Source: Janthinobacterium lividum
GTDB lineage: Bacteria > Pseudomonadota > Gammaproteobacteria > Burkholderiales > Burkholderiaceae_D
Direction: 5' to 3'
Assembly: GCF_023509035.1 (NCBI RefSeq)
Contig: NZ_CP075583.1
Location: 3,968,001 to 4,032,000, forward strand
DNA: 64,000 bases
Shown one piece after another: positions 56,538-64,000 of this stretch (the stretch's first letter is position 1; each line of letters opens with the position of its first letter). Both the position numbers and the translations under genes were made by a program. Below the pieces are notes generated by a model. That model saw only the letters and a list, made by a program, of their open reading frames with translations, had not been told where the DNA came from and did not search any database.

Positions 56538-56978
56538 TTAGAACTGGTACGCGTCTTTTGAAATTGTGGAACCGTACGAATAGCCCCAAAGCAAACGACG
56601 CATTAGCTCTCCGAAATTCTGTGGGCCTTGGCATAGCTGGCCGTCAGGATCGGTAAATACATAATAAGTCCCATCAATGCCGACTGACAAGATCATGTGG
56701 TCATGATGGGCCGAGGCAAATGCGACAACCTCACCAATTTGTTCTGCCCAAGCTTGAAACAAACCGCAACGAAGACGCTCGTAGAAGCGCACATCGCTCG
56801 ATGCGATTTCTGTTCCTAAGCCACATGTGCCTACAGTCAACCCTCCGAACTCATCAACTATTTGACTGGCGATGGCATAGGCAGACGCTGGCGTCTTGCC
56901 TAGCGGGGCTAGCCTCTTCGGCCCCTTCCAGCCTGCTTCTCGAAAGACGGGCTCTATTAGCTTCGGTATTTCCAACAT
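56538..56978 (-). CDS. SUKH-3-like immunity-type protein
   Basis: A 146-aa protein resembling SUKH-3: IEPVFREAGWKGPKRLAPLG, AIASQIVDEFGGLTVGTCGL and YYVFTDPDGQLCQGPQNFGE. SUKH superfamily members commonly protect against contact-delivered nuclease toxins. No toxin gene is beside it. ATG at 56978 is chosen since the family begins with an IPK/helix segment; upstream in-frame Met at 57068 is possible, and there is no clear Shine-Dalgarno. Followed by repeat copy A. Confidence 0.72.
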   Translation of the reverse strand: MLEIPKLIEPVFREAGWKGPKRLAPLGKTPASAYAIASQIVDEFGGLTVGTCGLGTEIASSDVRFYERLRCGLFQAWAEQIGEVVAFASAHHDHMILSVGIDGTYYVFTDPDGQLCQGPQNFGELMRRLLWGYSYGSTISKDAYQF

Positions 56979-57118
56979 GGTCAGTTTAAGATTAAATGGT
57001 TGCTCCTGGCCAATTTCAGCCAACCTCTCCACCTTTAAAACGAACCGGAATCCCACGACGTCGTGCATCGCTGCTACGTCTATCTACATACTTTGGGAGC
57101 CTGGCATACCGCATCAGT

Positions 57119-57979
57119 TCATTTTTTCGACTTCTGACCATTTGAATACACCAGCACACCTTGCTTGTTGAACTGCTGGGTACTCAGCAGCACGCCCTTA
57201 TCACTGTAAACCTGACGAATGCTTACCTTACCGTTGAGATGGTAACTATTTTGCACACCCACGGGCTGGCCATCGCGCCATTGCCCCCGCGACTCCAGCT
57301 TGCCATCACTAAAATACGTAGTTGCTACGCCGTGTTCGCGGCCATGCTCATCTAGCTCTACCTGCGATTTGATATTGCCATCTCGATCATAATAGCGGTA
57401 ACCGCCCACCATCTTGCCAGAAACAAAATCGGCTGCATTGGTCTGTCCGGAGATTCGCACCAGATCGCTCTTTATGGTATCGAAAATCTCCACCTTCCAA
57501 GTGCCGGGCAACGCCGCTTTTGGCAAGGGCAGCACCAGCACATAAGGCGAGCGATGCTTGACCTGCGGCATCAGCTGTTCGTCCAGGTAGAGGCGCGCCT
57601 TGCCGTCGGGACAGGAGTCCGGACCACAGTCGGTCATCATGCGCGCAAACGGAATGGCCTCCTCGCCGGCTTTCCCGACAGGGCAGCCAAACAAGGTCAC
57701 GACCATTGCTGTCTTGTCACGGATGCGCTCGGCGAGTGCGGGTCTGAGACTCGCATACTCATCTTTGTTTTCCAGCATCCCCTCTTTTATGCGCAGCTGA
57801 TTGCCGCCGCAGGCTGTAGATTCCGCCACGGTCAGCACATCGGCGCCTTTGCTATCTTTCTCGTTAGAAATAGCCGTAAACACGTGTCGCTGAATAATAT
57901 CGGCCTGCGCCACTACTGGCCACAGCAGCATCGCACCTAGCGCCACGCATATCATTTTCTGATTTTTTTTCAAGTACAT
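57119..57979 (-). CDS. Exported MORN-repeat (YwqK-like) protein
   Basis: A 286-aa secreted protein: signal KKNQKMICVALGAMLLWPVV then AQADI; a Cys-containing middle domain (ARMMTDCGPDSCPDGKARLY; VVTLFGCPVGKAGE); and at residues about 190-280 MORN-like repeats (GGYRYYDRDGNIKSQVELDE; REHGVATTYFSDGKLESRGQ; NSYHLNGKVSIRQVYSDKGV). Related to YwqK-type MORN antitoxin-like proteins. Not followed by the GTCCGC repeat, unlike its neighbours. Confidence 0.72.
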   Translation of the reverse strand: MYLKKNQKMICVALGAMLLWPVVAQADIIQRHVFTAISNEKDSKGADVLTVAESTACGGNQLRIKEGMLENKDEYASLRPALAERIRDKTAMVVTLFGCPVGKAGEEAIPFARMMTDCGPDSCPDGKARLYLDEQLMPQVKHRSPYVLVLPLPKAALPGTWKVEIFDTIKSDLVRISGQTNAADFVSGKMVGGYRYYDRDGNIKSQVELDEHGREHGVATTYFSDGKLESRGQWRDGQPVGVQNSYHLNGKVSIRQVYSDKGVLLSTQQFNKQGVLVYSNGQKSKK

Positions 57980-58033
57980 CTTTAATCAAGTACCTCTGTA
58001 ATATTGGCTGGGTTAGCGGAAAAGTGCTTTCCA

Positions 58034-58058
58034 ATGACCGCTTGTGGCCGAACACGGC
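58034..58058 (-). repeat. GTCCGC-type repeat, copy D (short)
   Basis: GACCGCTTGTGGCCG begins at 58036 and matches the GTCCGCTTNTGGCCG block of copies A-C; directly follows the stop of the 73-aa gene on the minus strand. Confidence 0.55.
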
Positions 58059-58067
58059 CCAACGCCG

Positions 58068-58289
58068 TCACAACACGGACATCCAGTCACTCCTTTCGAG
58101 AAGGTCAATGAAGTCATCCAAGGACTCTTCATCGACAGTCAAAAGAACCCTATGTCCACCTTTAGGATGCATTCCCTTGAATTCAATTTCCGATACTCCA
58201 GGTACGTCCTTCAGTAACTTTAACAATGCGTCGCGTCCGCCCTCGGAATGTGGAGTCTGTCGACGCATCAGCCTTAAATATTGCCTCAC
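58068..58289 (-). CDS. Small unknown protein, lower-GC island
   Basis: A 73-aa protein ending LLKDVPGVSEIEFKGMHPKG, HRVLLTVDEESLDDFIDLLE, RSDW. No recognised family. GGAG lies seven bases before GTG at 58289, which I prefer to an ATG at 58295 lying too close to the same site. Basic N-terminus (RQYLRLMRRQTPHSEGGRD). Same strand and repeat association as its neighbours. Confidence 0.55.
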   Translation of the reverse strand: MRQYLRLMRRQTPHSEGGRDALLKLLKDVPGVSEIEFKGMHPKGGHRVLLTVDEESLDDFIDLLERSDWMSVL

Positions 58290-58310
58290 CTGCATACTCC
58301 AAAAATATCA

Positions 58311-58370
58311 AGGTCCGCTTCTGGCCGGTTGCCGTCATTGCCAGGTTCCGCCCCAAAACAGCGGTCCGCG
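58311..58370 (-). repeat. GTCCGC-type repeat, copy B
   Basis: GTCCGC at 58313-58318, then CTTCTGGCCGGTTGCC; GCGGTCCG about 58361-58368 closes it. About 20 bases past the ankyrin gene stop; about 70% identical in the alignable part to copy A by eye. Confidence 0.65.
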
Positions 58371-58390
58371 ATGACGAACGTATGGCAACT

Positions 58391-58717
58391 TTACCGTTGG
58401 GAGTCGAACAGCGTCATCGCTCGAAAATGGTTTCGTTCGGCTGCCCAGTCACGGGGAGTCTTGCCCCCAGCGTCAGGTACGGACGGATCAGCGCAGAAAT
58501 CAAGAAGCAGTTTCGTCAGGGCGGGAACTGGTGAGGCGTCAGCGTCACCGCTATCAGATCGCCGACAGGCGTCCTCGCACTCAATGTCTACTGCAATGTG
58601 TAATGCGGTCGCCATCCCTACCTCTGGGTCTCTGGCATTAACGTTCGCGCCTTGCTCAAGCAAAGATGTCGCAGCCTTAATGTCCATTTGTTCAATTGCT
58701 TCATGGAGAGCGAACAT
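58391..58717 (-). CDS. Short ankyrin-repeat protein
   Basis: A 108-aa protein: MFALHEAIEQMDIKAATSLL, EQGANVNARDPEVGMATALH, LLLDFCADPSVPDAGGKTPR are ankyrin repeats, with a charged insert (CEDACRRSDSGDADASPVP). Start ATG 58717 (TTG at 58723 also possible). Ankyrin proteins occur among immunity and effector genes. Followed downstream by copy B. Confidence 0.7.
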   Translation of the reverse strand: MFALHEAIEQMDIKAATSLLEQGANVNARDPEVGMATALHIAVDIECEDACRRSDSGDADASPVPALTKLLLDFCADPSVPDAGGKTPRDWAAERNHFRAMTLFDSQR

Positions 58718-58779
58718 TTGCAAAGGTTCCTGAATTAACTAGCCCATAATCGAAAGGCGGTTACATCAACTGATTAATT

Positions 58780-58820
58780 GAACGTCCGCTTGTGGCCGGA
58801 AGCAGATATCGATCGGCAAC
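58780..58820 (-). repeat. GTCCGC-type repeat, copy C
   Basis: GTCCGCTTGTGGCCGG at 58784-58799 then AAGCAGATATCGATCGGCA. Lies about 35 bases past the stop of the membrane-protein gene on the minus strand. Confidence 0.6.
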
Positions 58821-58851
58821 TAAATTCGTTGATGCAACCGCATAAGGTATA

Positions 58852-59151
58852 TTAACTGTCGTGCTTGCGCTTTGTGAAAACCTGCCAAGCAAACACCACA
58901 ATGCCTGCGACGACACATCCGGCTAAACTCACGGCGACACCAAAAATGTACCACGCCAAATCGACTCCGTGACTGTAGAGTGTTCCGACAAATAGTCCAC
59001 TCACTAACCAGACTAACACCGCTAATTTAAGCAGAAAGTATTTTAATTTACCGATGGGGCGACCAAGGCGCATTTGTTGAATAGCGGCCATGGCCATGAC
59101 TAAACAAGCCAAACTAGCCGCAATTATCAAGCGTGAAAACGGATACTCCAT
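58852..59151 (-). CDS. Small three-helix membrane protein, unknown function
   Basis: A 99-aa membrane protein with helices LIIAASLACLVMAMAAIQQM, KLAVLVWLVSGLFVGTLYSH, FGVAVSLAGCVVAGIVVFAW and a basic tail (QVFTKRKHDS). The ATG at 59151 is chosen over a longer frame whose upstream residues are not protein-like. Function unknown. Repeat copy C follows. Confidence 0.65.
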   Translation of the reverse strand: MEYPFSRLIIAASLACLVMAMAAIQQMRLGRPIGKLKYFLLKLAVLVWLVSGLFVGTLYSHGVDLAWYIFGVAVSLAGCVVAGIVVFAWQVFTKRKHDS

Positions 59152-59487
59152 GTCGCAACCTAACTTGTTGCTGAGCCCGCGGGCCCAGAGATTATAAAAC
59201 CAAGGGGCTTTGCGGCCTGCCGCCTCCATTCGTTCGTGTTCGACAACGCAACCAATGTATCCTGTATGCGGATAGCTGCTGTCCGCATACAGACCGCTGC
59301 TACGGACCACTGGCGTGGCCTCGTGCGCACACCAGCCTCCCGCTCACACATGAGGGGGTAACTGCCATGCGGAAAGTCACTGGAATTCCAGTGTCGCGCC
59401 AGGTCGAGTTCATCAAGCAAGCGAAATCCGCCCACGTGCGGGCCTTGAACGCTACCTTTGTCATGTCGCCTGCTACAGGCAGCACTG
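59152..59487. other. 336-base gap with a hairpin, no supported gene
   Basis: Short frames on both strands overlap and lack ribosome-binding sites. The perfect hairpin listed at 59262-59292 is here. Composition rises in GC toward the esterase, so this is probably the edge of the island. Confidence 0.5.
59262..59292. promoter_or_regulatory. Perfect 11-bp inverted repeat
   Basis: CTGTATGCGGA (59262-59272) and TCCGCATACAG (59282-59292) pair across nine bases, 110 bases upstream of the membrane-protein start. Could be an operator or an RNA hairpin. Confidence 0.55.
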
Positions 59488-60396
59488 TCATCGTTGCGCG
59501 TCCATCCCCAGCAACTGCCTAATCACGGGCAAAATCATCCCCCACGCATTCGACGTGGCCGCAATCTCGTCATAGTGGCTGGCCCCAGGCAAAATCAGCA
59601 CTTCCGCATGGTCGCCGGCCTTCACTGCTTTCGCCGCGTAATCGTGCGCGACTCGGGGCGGGGAGATGGTGTCCAGTTCTCCCGTGGCCAGCACGGTGCG
59701 GCTGCCGTTGGGGATCAGATCTGCCGCGTTGGTGTCGCTGTAGATGTCGGGGCGCTCGGTGCTGGCGCTGCCTGCCAGTTGTGCGATGTCGCGCTCGCAG
59801 CTGGTCTTGATCAACTCCTTTTCATGGCGCAGGTCGGCCAGGCCGCCCAAGCTGAGGATATTGTTCACCGGCAGGAACTTGTCGCGGTACAGGGGACTGG
59901 TCTTTGGCAGTTTTTCCCGGCCGGCGATCCATTGCACCAGCTGGCCGCCGGCCGAGTGGCCCATGGCCACGATGCGGCCCGTGTCGAGCTGGTACTGGTC
60001 TGCGTGCTGCTGCAGGCTGTCCAGCGCCGCATGCATGTCTTCGTAGGTGCCCGGATAGCCGCCACCTTCCTCGTCGACCCGGCGGTACTCGACATTCCAC
60101 ACGGCGATGCCTTGCGCAACGAGGGCGCCGGCCACGTTGCGCATCTGCTTGATGCCGCCGAAGGCCACCGTCCAGCAGCCGCCATGCACGAGCACGACGA
60201 CGGGGAACGGTCCGCTGCCTTCGGGTCGGAACAGCTGCGCGTATTGCGACGGTGCGGGGCCATAGGCGATCAGCGCCATGGGCGGCGGACCGTTCAGGGC
60301 CAGGTAGTCGTCCAGACTCATGGGGGCGGCGACGGCGCCTTGAATGGAGGCGAGCAGGGCGGTGGCAATCAGGGTGGACGGCAAGGAGGTAGGCAT
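59488..60396 (-). CDS. Secreted alpha/beta-hydrolase (esterase)
   Basis: A 302-aa esterase with a signal peptide (STLIATALLASIQGAVA). Oxyanion motif VVVLVHGGCWTVAFGG, nucleophile elbow RIVAMGHSAGGQLVQWIAG, Asp in ATGELDTISPP and His in GASHYDEIAAT. Resembles BD-FAE/acetyl-xylan-type esterases. Start ATG 60396; the frame extends upstream without support. Divergent from the hybrid kinase (100 bases). Confidence 0.9.
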   Translation of the reverse strand: MPTSLPSTLIATALLASIQGAVAAPMSLDDYLALNGPPPMALIAYGPAPSQYAQLFRPEGSGPFPVVVLVHGGCWTVAFGGIKQMRNVAGALVAQGIAVWNVEYRRVDEEGGGYPGTYEDMHAALDSLQQHADQYQLDTGRIVAMGHSAGGQLVQWIAGREKLPKTSPLYRDKFLPVNNILSLGGLADLRHEKELIKTSCERDIAQLAGSASTERPDIYSDTNAADLIPNGSRTVLATGELDTISPPRVAHDYAAKAVKAGDHAEVLILPGASHYDEIAATSNAWGMILPVIRQLLGMDAQR

Positions 60397-60496
60397 ACTG
60401 GGATTCGCTTGAGAAGAGAGCAATACTTTAGCATAGGGCCGCGTGGAGGCAGAGATCAAGCACTGCGCTGTTTTCCTCCTGCAAGAGGGGTGGCCC

Positions 60497-63400
60497 ATGG
60501 TATATTCGGGCATCAGTTTTCCCCTTATCGACACGGTGCACGCAAACAACATTCTTTCCTTGCTGGACGCCGAGCATAGTGCGCTGGGCAGCATCGCGGC
60601 AGGCGCCGACCTGGCACATGCACTGGAACACTTGTTGCTGGCGCTGCAAGACCTGGCCGAGGGCGGCGCGCATGCCTGCCTGCTGCTCATTGACGAAGCC
60701 GACCGCTTTTGCGGCTTGTCTGCGCCCAGCCTGCCACAAGACCTGTGCCTGGCCCTGCGCCACGGCGGCGACCAGCCCTCTCCGTTCGGCACGGCCGCCT
60801 TTTCCGGCGCGCCCGTGTACTGCGGCGACATCACGCGCGACGTGCACTGGAGCGCGGGACGCAAGGAAGCCATGCTGCACGGTTACCGCGCCTGCTGGGT
60901 CGCTCCCGTCTTCGGCGCCAAGGGGCATATCCTGGGCGTGCTGGGTCTGTTTTTCCAGGCGCCGTGCCATCCTACGCAACCCGAGATCGAACTGCTGGCG
61001 CTGGCCGCGCGCGTGGCCGCGCATGTCATTGAGCGGGGCCAGCTGGAACAGGCATTGCACGACAGCCGCGAACACTTTCATTACGCCATAGAACTGAACA
61101 CCCAAGTGCTGTGGACGGCCGATGTCGAAGGCAAGCTCGATTATGTGGCGCAGCGCTGGCGCGAATGGACGGGCGGCAGCGGCCTGGGCACCAACTGGCT
61201 GGAAGCCATCCACCCCGAGGATGTGCCCCATTTCCTTGGCGGCCTGGAGCGAAGCGGTGGGCAGCGGCCAGCCTTTCGACCAGGAAATGCGCGTGCGCCG
61301 GCAGGACGGCCAGTACCGCTGGGTGCATTCGCGCGCGTATTGCCGGCAAGACGAGCGCGGCCAGCCCGCGAAATGGTATGGCTCGTGCGAGGATATCGAT
61401 GAACACTGGCAGGCGCGCAACGCCTTGCTCGACAGCGAGGCGCAGTTCCGTTCGCTCGCTTCCACCATGCCCAACCAGGCCTGGCTGGCGCATGGCAGCG
61501 GCGCCACCTACTGGGTCAACGAGCAGGTCTGCGAATACACGGGGCAATCGATGAAGTCGCTGGTGTCCAGCGGTTTCCGCCACTGCGTGCATCCGGACGA
61601 CGTGCAGGCCTCGCAGAAAAGCTGGGAACGGGCCGTCACCACCGCCAGCGCCTACGAACACGAGTTCCGCATGCGCCGCGCCAGCGACGGCGCCTACCGC
61701 TGGTTCCTGGCGCGCGCCTTGCCCCTGTTCGACGAGGCGGGAAAGGTGCTGCGCTGGGTAGGTACGAATACGGACGTGCAGGAACAGAAGAACGTGCTGG
61801 AAAAGATGGCTTACCTGAATTCCTCGCTGGAAGTGGAAATGGCCAACCGTACGGCCGACCGCGACCGCATGTGGCGGCTGTCCACCGATATTATGCTGGT
61901 GGCGGACCTGGCCGGCATGATCATCGCCGTCAATCCCGCCTGGAGCAAGATCCTCGACCGCCCCGAAATCGAGTCACTGGGCATGGATTTCATCAGCCTC
62001 GTTCATCCCGACGACCGCATGGCGGCCTTGAAGGACTTGTCGTGCCTGGCCCACGGCGCGCCCACCTTGCGCATGGAAAACCGCTACCGGCGCCGCGATG
62101 GCGGCTACCGCTGGATTTCCTGGACGGCCGTGCCGGCGCAAAAGCTGATCCATGCCATCGGCCGCGACGTCACGGACGAAAAAGAGGCGCGGCTGGCGCT
62201 GGTGCGCAGCGAGCAAGCTTTATTGCAGGCGCAAAAGCTGGAATCGATCGGCAAGCTGACGGGCGGCGTGGCCCACGACTTCAATAACGTCCTGCAAATT
62301 ATCTCGGGCAATTTGCAGTTGCTGAAGCTGACCGTGGCCGACAATCCGCAGGCGGCCAGGCGCCTCGCTTCGGCGGCCTCGGCCGTCGAACGGGGCGCCA
62401 AGCTGTCCTCGCAACTGCTGGCCTTTGCGCGGCGTCAGCCTTTGCGGCCGCTGGTGACGGACCTGGGGCGTTTGCTGCGCCGCATGCATGAGCTGATCCG
62501 CCGCGCCCTGGGCGAAGCTATTTCCGAGGAAACCTTCATCAGCGAAGGCTTGTGGCATACCCTTGTCGACCCGAACCAGATGGAAAACGTGCTGCTGAAC
62601 ATGGCCATCAACGCGCGCGATGCGATGGACAAGGGCGGGCGCCTCACTTTTACCTTGAGCAACGTCACCCTCGATGCCGCCTACGCCAGCCTGCATGCCG
62701 ACGTGCTGGAAGGGCAATACGTGCTGCTGACCATCACCGACACGGGCCATGGCATGGAGCGCGACGTGATCGACCAGATCTTCGAGCCGTTCTTCACCAC
62801 CAAGCGCGAGGGCGAGGGCACGGGGCTGGGGCTTTCCATGGCCTACGGCTTCATCCGCCAGAGCGCGGGCCACATCAAGGTGCACAGCGCGCCGGGCGCC
62901 GGCACGACGTTCAAGATTTACTTGCCCCGTTCGCTGGAAAAGCTGGCGGAGCCGCCACCGGGCCTGACGGGCCCCGTGCTGGGCGGCAGCGAGACCATCC
63001 TCGTGGTGGAAGACGATGCCCCCGTGCAACATACGGTGGTCGACATGCTGCGCGGCCTTGGCTATGACGTGCTGCATGCGGACGATGGCGCCTCGGCCCT
63101 GGCCCTGCTGGGTACGGGCGTGGCCATCGACCTGTTGTTTACGGACGTGGTCATGCCGGGGCCCGTCAGCAGCAAGGAGATGGCGCGGCAGGCCCGGCTG
63201 CTGCTGCCGGAACTGGCCGTATTGTTTACCTCCGGCTACACGCACAACGCCATCATGCAGGGCGGGCGGCTGGACCCCGGCGTGGAGCTGTTGAGCAAAC
63301 CCTACCAGCGCGAAGACCTGGCGCGGCGCATCCGCCACGTGCTGGCCGACCGCCGCCTGGTGGGCGCGCCCGACCCGTCCGGGCGGCGCATCCTGCTGGT

Positions 63401-63737
63401 GGAAGACAATGACGATGCGCGCGAAATGACGACCGAGATGCTGAATATACTGGGGCACACCGTGCACGGGGTGGCCAGCGCCGAGGAAGCCTTGCCGCTG
63501 CTGGCGATGCCGGGCCTGGACGTGCTGGTGACGGACATCAGCCTGCCCACCATGTCCGGCCTGGAACTGGCGCGCCATGCGCGCGCGCACTGGCCGCAGC
63601 TGGACGTGGTGTTTGCTTCCGGGCACGACTGGGGCGCCAGCCTGATGCAGGACGCCAGCGCGCGCTTCCTGCGCAAACCCTTTGGCCTCGACGAGCTGGC
63701 AGGCGCACTGAAGGCGCGCCGGCTCGACGTTTACTAG
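60497..63737 (+). CDS. Hybrid histidine kinase (GAF-PAS3-HisKA-HATPase-REC2), frameshifted
   Basis: A sensor kinase of about 1,080 aa in intact form. Order: GAF (about 20-185), PAS1 (to about 325), PAS2, PAS3, HisKA with KLESIGKLTGGVAHDFNNVL (phospho-His), HATPase (NMAINARDAM; DTGHGM; GTGLGLSMAYGF), REC1 (ILVVEDDAP; FTDVVMPG), REC2 (ILLVEDNDDAR; VTDISLPTMSG). No membrane segment, so soluble. Within PAS1 an extra base in GGCGGCC (61237-61243) shifts the frame: the upstream frame ends at 61402 and the kinase continues in another frame. GAGGGG before ATG 60497 supports the start. Error or genuine inactivation unresolved. Confidence 0.85.
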
Positions 63738-63738
63738 C

Positions 63739-64000
63739 TTACCGGGCTGGAGCCTGCAAGGCTAGTTGCAGTTGCTCGACGGTAAATGGTTTCACGAGGA
63801 AGCGCGCCTGCGGGTCCAGCACGCCGGAATTGGCCAGTGCATGGCCGGTGGAAAACACTACTTCCAGCTGCGGCTGCCCGCGGGCCGCCAGCTCGGCCAG
63901 CTCGACGCCCGACATCTGCGGCAGGCTGATGTCGGTCAGCAGCAGTTCCAGTCCCGGCGTGCCCAGCAAGGGCAAGGCTTCCTCGGCCGTGCCCACGGCC
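63739..64000 (-). CDS. Receiver-domain C-terminus of a signalling protein (cut by window edge)
   Basis: The last 86 residues of a protein whose frame stays open to the window end. EEALPLLGTPGLELLLTDIS and LPQMSGVELAELAARG are receiver (CheY-like) motifs with the phospho-Asp in LTDIS, and the conserved Lys is in RFLVKPFTVEQL. It closely resembles the second receiver of the opposite-strand kinase and ends one base from it, tail to tail. Probably a hybrid kinase. Confidence 0.8.
   Translation of the reverse strand, partial: AVGTAEEALPLLGTPGLELLLTDISLPQMSGVELAELAARGQPQLEVVFSTGHALANSGVLDPQARFLVKPFTVEQLQLALQAPAR

Noticed and set aside
55800..59200. Classical integron cassette array
   Set aside because: No integrase gene and no GTTRRRY/RYYYAAC attC boxes in consistent positions; kept only as an atypical gene-plus-repeat array.
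59300..59490. Possible group II intron or transposase remnant near the island edge
   Set aside because: A few short matches by eye, but no domain V, reverse-transcriptase motif or inverted ends could be shown.

Overview
The window is GC-rich, dense bacterial chromosome with short intergenic gaps, many stop/start overlaps and Gram-negative envelope genes: outer-membrane phospholipase, NodT-type outer-membrane channel, lipoproteins and periplasmic PpiC foldases. Gene content and protein character fit a betaproteobacterium of the Burkholderiales, most likely Oxalobacteraceae of the Janthinobacterium type. That is inference; no rRNA or other marker is present. No rRNA, tRNA, CRISPR array or insertion sequence was recognised.

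Layout. 0-2.6 kb: NAD synthesis (nadA cut by the left edge, nadC) coupled to a periplasmic binding protein. 2.7-11.5 kb: zinc metallopeptidase, SnoaL-GNAT fusion, a PhlG-like C-C hydrolase divergent from a TetR regulator, AlkD glycosylase, two tandem PpiC foldases, bolA with a septation protein, and selO-msrB. 11.7-21 kb: acyl-CoA ligase, an overlapping chemosensory operon (three-PAS receptor, CheR, CheD, triple-domain CheW) with no CheA, CheB or CheY, and a FadB-type beta-oxidation protein. 21-30.3 kb: small enzymes, a LysR regulator, a decayed nucleotidyltransferase, an MHS transporter, thiolase, a quinone-oxidoreductase-like enzyme and GNAT. 30.3-37.4 kb: a LacI-controlled operon (lacI-xylB-tal-binding protein-ATPase-permease) that imports a sugar and passes it through xylulose-5-phosphate into the pentose phosphate pathway. 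37.6-44.7 kb: housekeeping (NRDE, ygfZ, mltG-tmk-holB, tatD). 45-54.9 kb: a PRMT-like methyltransferase, pldA, a solitary EF-G, and a MarR-controlled EmrAB/NodT tripartite efflux operon. 55.6-59.5 kb: an island of visibly lower GC holding six small minus-strand genes (SUKH-3, MORN-type, ankyrin, unknowns), five of them followed by a related short repeat. 59.5-64 kb: an esterase and a large hybrid histidine kinase facing the receiver end of a second signalling protein.

Four genes carry apparent frameshifts: ypfJ-like, nucleotidyltransferase, AHSA1-like and the hybrid kinase. All lie in homopolymers or short tandem repeats. They may be real decay, phase-variable tracts or residual assembly errors; read-level evidence is needed.

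Best leads are the gene-plus-repeat array at 55.8-59.2 kb, the PRMT-like protein at 45 kb, the CheA-less triple-CheW operon, and the PhlG/TetR pair with its strong intergenic inverted repeat. None can be proven novel from sequence alone.
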